NCBI GenBank assembly: GCA_003524335.1
Contig: DQHV01000382.1
Span: 580-16,264, forward strand
Origin: Candidatus Aminicenantota bacterium
Lineage (GTDB): Bacteria; Acidobacteriota; Aminicenantia; Aminicenantales; UBA8522
Reading direction: 5' to 3'
Length of the DNA stretch: 15,685 nt
A model generated the notes under the pieces. The model searched no databases and was not told the DNA's origin. It saw nothing but the letters and a program-made list of their open reading frames with translations. The position numbers and the translations under genes were made by a program. How positions within the stretch are numbered: position 1 is the stretch's first letter; each line of letters opens with the position of its first letter. Shown in pieces: positions 8,777-15,685 of this stretch.

Positions 8777-8812
8777 GGGGACGGTTCTCCTCACGAACCG
8801 TCCCCCTTTTTT
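8777..8812 (+). terminator. Intrinsic terminator after the OPT gene
   Basis: An 11-bp perfect stem, GGGGACGGTTC (8777-8787) with GAACCGTCCCC (8795-8805), encloses the 7-nt loop TCCTCAC. It is followed, after one C, by six T. It begins 9 nt after the transporter stop codon, the standard layout for a Rho-independent terminator. The GGGGACG...CGTCCCC arms resemble the 6656-6669 palindrome. Confidence 0.9.
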
Positions 8813-8827
8813 CTTCCGGACTCCAAA

Positions 8828-8856
8828 TTGCAAAAAAGCCGGCTATCTTTTAGAAT
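8828..8856 (+). promoter_or_regulatory. Promoter of def-fmt
   Basis: TTGCAA (8828-8833) and TAGAAT (8851-8856) are separated by exactly 17 nt, an excellent sigma-70-type match. It sits between the upstream terminator and the def start codon, leaving a leader of about 8-10 nt. The -35 hexamer is the same as in the mreB promoter candidate. Confidence 0.65.
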
Positions 8857-8871
8857 AAAGCTCGAGAGAAC

Positions 8872-9387
8872 ATGCCGGTACGCAAGATTGTGACCTATGG
8901 ACAGTCCGTTCTTGAGAAGATGGCGGACCCTGTGCGGGAGATCGACGGAGAGATTATCGAACTCGCCCGGGACATGGTCCTGACGATGCACGCCGCCCCC
9001 GGAATCGGCCTCGCCGCCCCCCAGGTCAATGTCAGCAAGCGGGTCATCACGGTCGACCTCTCCGTGGGTGAAAACCCGGATGACTTGATTATCCTCGTCA
9101 ACCCGGAATTACTCGAGACCGACGGTGAGGAGGTCAGCGAAGAAGGCTGTCTCTCGGTTCCCGGGATACATGAGAACGTAAAGCGGCCGGCCCGAGTGCG
9201 GATCAAGGGTCTCGACCTCAAGGGAAAAGAAAAGGTCATTGATGCCACCGGGCAGCTGGCCAGGGTCTTCTGCCACGAGGTCGACCACATCAACGGCCGT
9301 CTTTTCATCGAAAAACTCTCGCCACTCAAAAAGGCACTGGTCAAGAAAAAACTTAAGAAAGAGCGGCCGACCGGCGGACGGGAATGA
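8872..9387 (+). CDS. def: Peptide deformylase
   Basis: Removes the formyl group from the N-terminal Met of nascent proteins, using a bound metal (usually Fe2+). The length of 171 residues is standard. All three family motifs are intact: GIGLAAPQ at 44-51, EGCLS with metal ligand Cys93, and HEVDH at 135-139 with ligands His135 and His139 and catalytic Glu136. The Lys/Arg-rich C-terminal tail (about 152-165) is an extension after the core and may contact the ribosome; that is inference. The ATG at 8872 has only a weak purine-rich GAGAG upstream. The stop overlaps the fmt start by 4 nt (ATGA). Confidence 0.97.
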   Translation: MPVRKIVTYGQSVLEKMADPVREIDGEIIELARDMVLTMHAAPGIGLAAPQVNVSKRVITVDLSVGENPDDLIILVNPELLETDGEEVSEEGCLSVPGIHENVKRPARVRIKGLDLKGKEKVIDATGQLARVFCHEVDHINGRLFIEKLSPLKKALVKKKLKKERPTGGRE

Positions 9388-10316
9388 GGATCGTTTTTTT
9401 CGGCAGCCCCGGGGCCGCTCTCCCATCTATCGAGCGACTGCTCGAAGCCGGCCACCGCGTCGAGCTCGTCATCACCCAGCCCGACAAGCCGGCCGGAAGG
9501 GGGAAAGAACAGACGCCTCCGCCGGTTAAAGAAGCGGCCCGCCGGCATGGGATTCCCACGCTGCAACCCGAAAAAATAAGAAAAGACCCGGAGGTACTGG
9601 CGGCGCTCGGAAAGATCGCCCCGGACATCATCGTGGTCGTCGCCTATGGTCAAATCATCCCTTCCGCCATCATCGACCTCCCCCATCACAAGTCGGTCAA
9701 CGTCCATTTCTCTCTTCTTCCCAGGTATCGGGGCGCTGCTCCGGTCCAATGGGCCATACTCAGTGGCGAACAAAAAACAGGCGTGACTATCTTCGAGCTC
9801 AACGAAAGGATGGACGAGGGGGATATCCTCAGCCAGCTGGAAACAGACATCGGACCGCGGGAGAGCGCCCGGGAGCTCGAGGAGCGACTATCCCGGCTCG
9901 GGGCCGACCTCTTGGTCAAAACCCTAGAAGAGATCGACGAGCTTCCGCATTTGCCTCAGGATCAGGCACGGGCTACACTGGCGCCGCGCCTCCATAAAGA
10001 CCAGGGCAGGATCGATTGGGGAAAGGACGCCACATCCATCGACCGCATGGTCAGGGCCTTCTCCCCGTGGCCGGGAGCCTTCACATTTCTCCGCGGCCAG
10101 AGGGTCATCGTCCACGCCGGGAGCCCGCTGGCTGTTCCGGCCCAGACTCCGGAGCCCGGCCGGATCGTCGAGGTCCGGAGGGAAGGACCGGTTGTCGGCT
10201 GCGGAGGCGGGAGTGCTTACCTCATCGAGCGCCTGCAGCGGGAAAACCGGAAGGAGATGGCGGCGTCTGATTTCCTGCGCGGGACGAGGGTCGAAACCGG
10301 AGATTGTCTGGGATAG
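9384..10316 (+). CDS. fmt: Methionyl-tRNA formyltransferase
   Basis: Transfers a formyl group from 10-formyl-THF to initiator Met-tRNA; its product is later deformylated by Def, encoded immediately upstream. The 310 residues are full length. The N-terminal Rossmann part starts VFFGSPGAALPSIERL, where FFGS replaces the more usual FAGT/FMGT. Catalytic residues fall at Asn106 and His108 in NVHFSLLPRYRGAAPVQWAI, with Asp144 in ERMDEGDIL; these match the numbering in E. coli Fmt. The C-terminal tRNA-binding domain covers about 200-310 (RIDWGKD, RAFSPWPGAFTF). It overlaps def by 4 nt and converges on the M23 peptidase gene with only 15 nt between stop codons and no clear terminator. Confidence 0.97.
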   Translation: MRIVFFGSPGAALPSIERLLEAGHRVELVITQPDKPAGRGKEQTPPPVKEAARRHGIPTLQPEKIRKDPEVLAALGKIAPDIIVVVAYGQIIPSAIIDLPHHKSVNVHFSLLPRYRGAAPVQWAILSGEQKTGVTIFELNERMDEGDILSQLETDIGPRESARELEERLSRLGADLLVKTLEEIDELPHLPQDQARATLAPRLHKDQGRIDWGKDATSIDRMVRAFSPWPGAFTFLRGQRVIVHAGSPLAVPAQTPEPGRIVEVRREGPVVGCGGGSAYLIERLQRENRKEMAASDFLRGTRVETGDCLG

Positions 10317-10331
10317 ACGCAGAAGAAGGGG

Positions 10332-11252
10332 TTATTGTTCCTCTTCGAGGATATAATTGTAGGGGTTGGTCGGCTTATTGTTGAGGCGGACCTCATAGTG
10401 AAGATGCGGGCCCAGGGCCTTCCCGGACTTGCCCACGAGTCCGATGACATCTCCCCTCTTTATCCTCTGGCCGGACTTGACCAGAAATTTGCTCATGTGG
10501 AGGTAATGGGTGGTCAGGCCGTTTCCGTGGCTGATGATGACGTTTTTTCCACCCATCTTGTCATTGTCCATGGAAATGACGATGCCGTCTGCCGTGGCCA
10601 CGATCGGGTTCCCGAAATTGGTGGCGATGTCGATCCCGTAATGGAACTGCCTCTTGCCGGTGAAGGGGTCGTCCCGGAAGGTGAAGGGTGAGCTCACCCA
10701 GCCGATGGTCGGCCAGATGGTCGGAGTGGAGGCCAGCTTGATGGTTTGGGACTCGAAGTAGCTCGCCAGGACGTCCAGGTTCTTCCCGACATCCTCGGCT
10801 TTTTGGGCGAGCGCCTTGGCCTCCTGGAGGGAAACAGTCTGGCCCGCAGGGGGAACAGACGGCCCGGCGCCGGGTTCTGTGGGTTCGATGCCTGTCGTGT
10901 CGCCGTTGCCGATGCCCAGCTCTTCCATGACTTCCGGCGAGCGGAGGCCGGCCATCACGTTGAGCTTCTTGGCGTAGTTCTCGAAGTTCTTGACCGTGTC
11001 CCGGAGCCTCTTGATCGAGTCTTCGTATTCCGCCAGAAGCCGCTTCTGCTGGCTGCTCTCGCTGAGTAGGATTTTGTACTTGGACCGGGTCACGTTCATG
11101 GCGAAATAATCGACCAGGAAACTGACCAGGGCAACAAACCCGAAAATGGCGATCGCACCCAGGAGCTTAAGGGTTTTCTGGGACAGCGTGATGGTCTTAA
11201 ACCTCTGGGCACAATGAGGAACAATAATCAGGGAGAGGAATTTTTTGGCCAT
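10332..11252 (-). CDS. Membrane-anchored M23 family metallopeptidase
   Basis: A LytM-type protein predicted to cut peptidoglycan cross-bridges or peptides, or to regulate such an enzyme, at the outer face of the inner membrane. In 306 residues I see a membrane anchor at about 30-52, a coiled coil at about 58-98, a Pro/Gly-rich linker (118-138), a second helical stretch, and the M23 domain at about 180-300. The zinc site looks complete: HYGID gives His204 and Asp208, and GPHLHYEV gives His283 (general base) and His285 (ligand). His249 and His252 in THYLHMS are also conserved in the family. This suggests an active enzyme, unlike degenerate EnvC/NlpD-type activators. The ATG at 11252 has AGGGGAAG upstream. 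It follows the mutase small subunit by 37 nt on the same strand, without an obvious functional link. Confidence 0.93.
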   Translation of the reverse strand: MAKKFLSLIIVPHCAQRFKTITLSQKTLKLLGAIAIFGFVALVSFLVDYFAMNVTRSKYKILLSESSQQKRLLAEYEDSIKRLRDTVKNFENYAKKLNVMAGLRSPEVMEELGIGNGDTTGIEPTEPGAGPSVPPAGQTVSLQEAKALAQKAEDVGKNLDVLASYFESQTIKLASTPTIWPTIGWVSSPFTFRDDPFTGKRQFHYGIDIATNFGNPIVATADGIVISMDNDKMGGKNVIISHGNGLTTHYLHMSKFLVKSGQRIKRGDVIGLVGKSGKALGPHLHYEVRLNNKPTNPYNYILEEEQ

Positions 11253-11289
11253 TACGCTTCCCCTTGATTACCAGATTCAGAGGGAAGTG

Positions 11290-11712
11290 TCAAGGGGTCT
11301 TAGCGATTTTTTTGCCCTTCTCGATATGTTCTCTGATCCATCCGACAATATCCTGGGTGGAAGTTCCGGGCAGAAAAATCTCCCTGATTCCGACCTTTTT
11401 CATCCGCGGGACATCCTTTTCCGGGATGATGCCTCCGGCGATCACGGGGATGTCCCCTGCTCCCTTCTCCTTCAAGAGCTTGATGATCCGGGGGAAAAGG
11501 ATAGGGTGCGCGCCGGAGAGGATGCTCAAACCGATGAGGTCGGCGTCCTCCTGGATGGCGGCGCTGACAATCTCGTCGGGAGTGCGCCTCAGTCCCGTGT
11601 AGATGACCTCCATGCCGGCGTCCCGTAGCGCCCGGCAGATGACCTTGGCTCCACGGTCGTGGCCGTCCAGGCCGGGTTTGGCGATCAGGACCCTGATTTT
11701 TTTAACTGGCAT
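11290..11712 (-). CDS. B12-binding small subunit of an acyl-CoA mutase
   Basis: The stand-alone cobalamin-binding subunit of a heteromeric, coenzyme-B12-dependent acyl-CoA mutase; with the upstream large subunit it would form the working enzyme. The 140 residues are one Rossmann-like B12 domain. The base-off/His-on signature is intact: DGHDRG with Asp16, His18 (lower cobalt ligand) and Gly21, then SIL at 63-65 and the GG pair at 93-94. The ATG at 11712 has a strong AAGGAGGAGG site, 25 nt after the large-subunit stop. By sequence it could serve a methylmalonyl- or isobutyryl-CoA mutase; specificity comes from the partner, which points to isobutyryl-CoA (icmB-like). Confidence 0.9.
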   Translation of the reverse strand: MPVKKIRVLIAKPGLDGHDRGAKVICRALRDAGMEVIYTGLRRTPDEIVSAAIQEDADLIGLSILSGAHPILFPRIIKLLKEKGAGDIPVIAGGIIPEKDVPRMKKVGIREIFLPGTSTQDIVGWIREHIEKGKKIAKTP

Positions 11713-11737
11713 GGCCTCCTCCTTCGCCCGGCCGCGC

Positions 11738-13447
<1,710 letters not shown>

Positions 13448-13504
13448 AAAGCTACGCCCCTTCTCTGCTAGGAAAACTTGTCCTCAGCCCAGTGCCAAGC
13501 TCGC

Positions 13505-13762
13505 TCAATCCTCCGTCACCTTGAAGACGAGGTCGTGCTCCCGAACATGGGCTTCGACGTGGAGACCGAAGGACTCTCCCTTCTTAACTGCCTGCACCGG
13601 AGCGTGTTCCATCTGCATGGAATCGACCTTCTGGTAAAGGTCGGTGGTGTGGCCCTTGATGTGGATTGTCTCGCCAACCTTAAGGTCTCCCTTGGTCATT
13701 TCGACTACGCCGACGCCGATCTTGGAAAAATAATGCGTAACCCGTCCGATTTCTTCCTCCAT
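13505..13762 (-). CDS. Small EF-Tu domain-2-like protein
   Basis: An 85-residue protein resembling only the beta-barrel domain 2 of translation GTPases. GRVTHYFSKIGVGVVEM, LKVGETIHIKG, and the C-terminal VKKGESFGLHVE followed by LVFKV follow the domain-2 strand pattern. There is no G domain, so it cannot be a GTPase. Such proteins are usually labelled 'translation elongation factor-like' and have no established role that I can state. The ATG at 13762 has AGGAGG 5 nt upstream, the best Shine-Dalgarno site in this part of the window. It precedes the mutase genes by 57 nt on the same strand and may be first in that transcription unit. Confidence 0.85.
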   Translation of the reverse strand: MEEEIGRVTHYFSKIGVGVVEMTKGDLKVGETIHIKGHTTDLYQKVDSMQMEHAPVQAVKKGESFGLHVEAHVREHDLVFKVTED

Positions 13763-13791
13763 CCTGTCCTCCTACCTGAGTGCTTGAATCA

Positions 13792-13820
13792 AACTTAGCA
13801 AAAAACTCCAAGTTTCGCAA
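13792..13820 (-). promoter_or_regulatory. Candidate promoter for the EF-Tu-like/mutase unit
   Basis: On the minus strand TTGCGA (13820-13815) and TAAGTT (13797-13792) are 17 nt apart in a locally AT-rich patch, about 30 nt before the start codon at 13762. The -10 match is only fair. If real, it separates expression of the small protein and mutase genes from the SDR/acnB genes upstream. Confidence 0.35.
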
Positions 13821-13854
13821 CAAGAAATACCGCACGCCTTTTTTTATTGACCGA

Positions 13855-13989
13855 GGCGAGGGGTGTAGGCGGAGAAGGCCATCCGCAGGCGAGCGGGCAC
13901 GGTTCCTCGAAGAGGAGAGCGAGCCGAGGAAATAAGCGAATTTCCCTCGCCGGGGGAAATTCGCGGGCCTTCGAGCCTATACCCTGAGC
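13855..13989. other. GC-rich structured intergenic stretch downstream of the SDR gene
   Basis: This stretch has no plausible gene. It contains a small hairpin TCCTC-GAA-GAGGA (about 13906-13918), a long perfect inverted repeat listed separately, and a direct repeat GAGCCTAT at 13973-13980 and 13986-13993, the second copy covering the SDR stop codon. It may be 3' untranslated sequence, a dispersed repeat or decayed coding sequence; I cannot tell which. Confidence 0.4.
13936..13964 (-). terminator. Possible terminator hairpin after the SDR gene
   Basis: A perfect 11-bp inverted repeat, GCGAATTTCCC (13936-13946) and GGGAAATTCGC (13954-13964), lies about 26 nt past the SDR stop on the minus strand. 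The trailing sequence on that strand is TTATTTCC, a poor U-tract, so termination may be weak or factor-dependent. The placement fits the end of the acnB-SDR transcript. Confidence 0.45.
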
Positions 13990-14748
13990 CTATCCGCAAA
14001 GCACCGAGCCGCCGTTGACATTGATGATGGCACCGGTGATGTGGCGGGCCAGGTCGGAGGCAAGAAAAAGGATGGGCCCGGCTATGTCCTCGGGCGGCGG
14101 AATCCTCTTGAGCGGGATGGACTGCCGCACGCTCTCCTTGAAGGCCGGGTTGCCGAACACCTCGCTGCACATGTCTGTATCCACCCAGCCGGGGGCGACG
14201 AGGTTGACGCGGATGTGGTGCGGAGCGAACTCCGCGGCCCAGGACTTGGTCAGGGCGTTGAGCGCCCCTTTGGTGGCGGCATAATGGGAGTGGAACGCCT
14301 CGCCCCGGATTCCGGCCGTCGAGCCGACATTGATGATCCCGCCCTGTTTATGTTTTTTCATATGAGGGACGACGGCGTCGGTGAAATAATAGACGCTGTC
14401 GAGGTTGACTTCCATGGTCTCTTTCCAGGCTTTAGTTTCTCCGGAGCCGATTTCGAGGTAGGTCCAGATGCCGGCGTTGTTGACGAGAACATCGACCCGG
14501 CCCCAGGCGTGGATGATTTCTTCAACTGCGCGCCTGACCTCGGCTTCATTGGATATTTCGGCTCTTAGGGCCAGGCAACGGCGGCCCAAACCTTCGACTG
14601 ACGCTTTTACTTCGAGGGCGGCTTTCTCCTGACGCTGGTAGGTGATGGCGACATCGGCGCCCGCCTTGGCGAACAAAATCGCCGTCGCCCGGCCAATCCC
14701 CCGCGATCCTCCTGAAATCAACGCCTTTTTTGCGCTCAAGTCGATCAT
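13990..14748 (-). CDS. SDR-family NAD(P)-dependent oxidoreductase (FabG-like)
   Basis: A classical short-chain dehydrogenase/reductase of 252 residues; the substrate is unknown. The cofactor site is GGSRGIG at 13-19 (in place of the usual TG start), then NNAG at 90-93 and Asn115. The catalytic residues are Ser143 and YAATK with Tyr156 and Lys160. APGWVDTDM follows, and the ending GAIINVNGG is typical. Resemblance is strongest to 3-oxoacyl-ACP reductases (FabG), but many sugar and alcohol dehydrogenases look alike and no fatty-acid genes are nearby. I prefer ATG 14748 to the in-frame GTG at 14751: AGGAGG (14758-14753) is 4 nt from the ATG but only 1 nt from the GTG. It follows acnB by 68 nt on the same strand and may share its transcript. 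Confidence 0.93.
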   Translation of the reverse strand: MIDLSAKKALISGGSRGIGRATAILFAKAGADVAITYQRQEKAALEVKASVEGLGRRCLALRAEISNEAEVRRAVEEIIHAWGRVDVLVNNAGIWTYLEIGSGETKAWKETMEVNLDSVYYFTDAVVPHMKKHKQGGIINVGSTAGIRGEAFHSHYAATKGALNALTKSWAAEFAPHHIRVNLVAPGWVDTDMCSEVFGNPAFKESVRQSIPLKRIPPPEDIAGPILFLASDLARHITGAIINVNGGSVLCG

Positions 14749-14816
14749 CACGCCTCCTCTCTATGCCCTTTTCATCTCCACCCTTTCCCTGCCCTCTTAC
14801 ATCCGCCACTTTCCCT

Positions 14817-15685
14817 TCAGAAACGGGCCCCGGTGTAATGCAAAGTGAAGTCGCCCATCTCATCGAAATACAAGTAGCGGTGGATCTCGGCGCTCGCCGG
14901 CTCGACCTTCTCCTTCATCACCGTCATATACTCCTCGACGTTCGGGAGTTTTCCCTTGAGCGCAGCGACGGCCGCCAGGACCGCCGACCCGAGATAGACG
15001 CGCGCGCCGTCTCCCATCCGGTCGTCGAAGTTGCGCGTGGAAGTCGAGATGACCGTCGTCTGGGGCCGGACCCGCGCCTGGTTGCCCATACAGAGTGAGC
15101 AGCCGGGAATCTCCATCCTCGCCCCGACGGAATTGTAGATCGAGTAGTAGCCCTCTTTCATCAGCAGGGCGGAATCCATCTTGGTGGGCGGGGTCAGCAA
15201 GATCCGAGTCGCCAAGTAGCCCGCTCCCTGGAAGATTTTGCCGATGGCCCGGAAGTGGGAAATATTGGTCATACACGAGCCGACAAAGACCTCGTCTATC
15301 CGGTCCCCCGCCACCTCGGAGAGGAGCTTGACGTCATCGGGGTCATTGGGGCAGGCCAGGATCGGTTCCTTGATCTCCGACAAGACGACCTCGAGCTCGG
15401 CGGCATACTTCGCCGTCTGGTCGCGCCGGAGAAGCCGCGGCTTGCGTAACCATTTCTCGCAGGCCTTGATCCGCCGCTTCAATGTCTGGGCGTCCTGGTA
15501 CCCTTCGGCGATCATCCTCTTCATCAGGGCGATATTGCTCTTGAGGTATTTGGCCACCTGCTCCTCGCTCAGGTCGATAACGCTTCCAGCGGCCGACCGC
15601 TCGGCCGAGGCGTTGGTCAGCTCGTAGGCCTGATCGACGGTCAGGTCCGGCAGGCCCTCCATCTCCAGGATGCGGCCGTTGAAGA
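14817..15685 (-). CDS. acnB: Aconitate hydratase B, C-terminal part (5' end beyond window)
   Basis: The TCA-cycle enzyme interconverting citrate and isocitrate through a 4Fe-4S cluster. About 289 codons of an expected ~860 are present; the reading frame stays open to the right edge, reading [14 protein letters not shown], so the Met at 15662 is internal and not the start. The sequence matches the AcnB catalytic C-terminus closely: [33 protein letters not shown] with one cluster Cys, [13 protein letters not shown] with the other two, then [30 protein letters not shown]-like sequence (here [10 protein letters not shown]). All three cluster cysteines are intact, so an active enzyme is expected. 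The AcnB type, not AcnA, is clear from domain order and motif wording. Confidence 0.96.
   Translation of the reverse strand, partial: [288 protein letters not shown]

Noticed and set aside
10317..10350. A bidirectional terminator between fmt and the M23 gene
   Set aside because: Only an imperfect GAAGAAGG/CCTCTTC pairing with a bulge is present, with no T-run on either side.
13448..13504. A cobalamin riboswitch ahead of the B12-dependent mutase genes
   Set aside because: The 57-nt gap is too short for one and I see no B12-box-like sequence there or in the spacer upstream of 13762.
14749..14751. GTG start for the SDR gene at 14751
   Set aside because: It would sit 1 nt from the AGGAGG site, too close. 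The adjacent ATG at 14748 is better spaced.
15660..15662. Met at 15662 as the start of a short, separate aconitase-like protein
   Set aside because: The frame continues without a stop to the window edge and the added residues match AcnB, so this is an internal Met of a gene cut by the window.

Overview
The window is GC-rich, gene-dense bacterial chromosome with short intergenic gaps, Shine-Dalgarno sites and bacterial core genes. It reads as ordinary chromosomal backbone rather than a mobile or defence island: I see no transposase, integrase, phage gene, tRNA, rRNA or CRISPR array. The lineage cannot be fixed from sequence alone. An MreBCD/PBP2/RodA elongasome operon, AcnB, a B12-dependent acyl-CoA mutase split into two subunits and an OPT transporter suggest a Gram-negative, rod-shaped, possibly peptide- or amino-acid-using bacterium. 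An uncultured Acidobacteriota/Aminicenantes-type or deltaproteobacterial-type lineage is a low-confidence guess.

Layout, left to right. (1) Positions 1-6556, all on the minus strand, hold one long unit transcribed right to left: mreB, mreC, mreD, mrdA (PBP2), rodA, then a radical-SAM protein cut by the left window edge. Gaps inside mreB-rodA are 12 nt or less, or the genes overlap. This set builds the lateral cell wall: MreB filaments, the MreC/MreD scaffold, the RodA glycosyltransferase and the PBP2 transpeptidase. (2) Positions 6557-6742 are a divergent intergenic region with a promoter facing each way and three tandem hairpins between them. (3) Positions 6743-8767 (+) encode an OPT-family transporter followed by a strong intrinsic terminator. 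(4) Positions 8872-10316 (+) are def-fmt, with its own promoter, for the N-formyl cycle of translation initiation.

(5) Positions 10332-13762 (minus) run from a small EF-Tu domain-2-like protein to the large and small subunits of a coenzyme-B12 acyl-CoA mutase, then a membrane-anchored M23 peptidase that converges on fmt. The two residues that set mutase substrate choice (Phe100, Gln218) match isobutyryl-CoA mutase, not methylmalonyl-CoA mutase, so the default annotation would probably be wrong. (6) Positions 13763-13989 are a structured, unexplained intergenic stretch. (7) Positions 13990-15685 (minus) hold an SDR oxidoreductase and the C-terminal third of aconitase B, which runs off the right edge.

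The most useful observations are the isobutyryl-CoA-mutase signature, the radical-SAM gene next to the elongasome operon, the stand-alone EF-Tu domain-2 protein, and the hairpin elements in the intergenic regions. I see no clear sign of a wholly new system.
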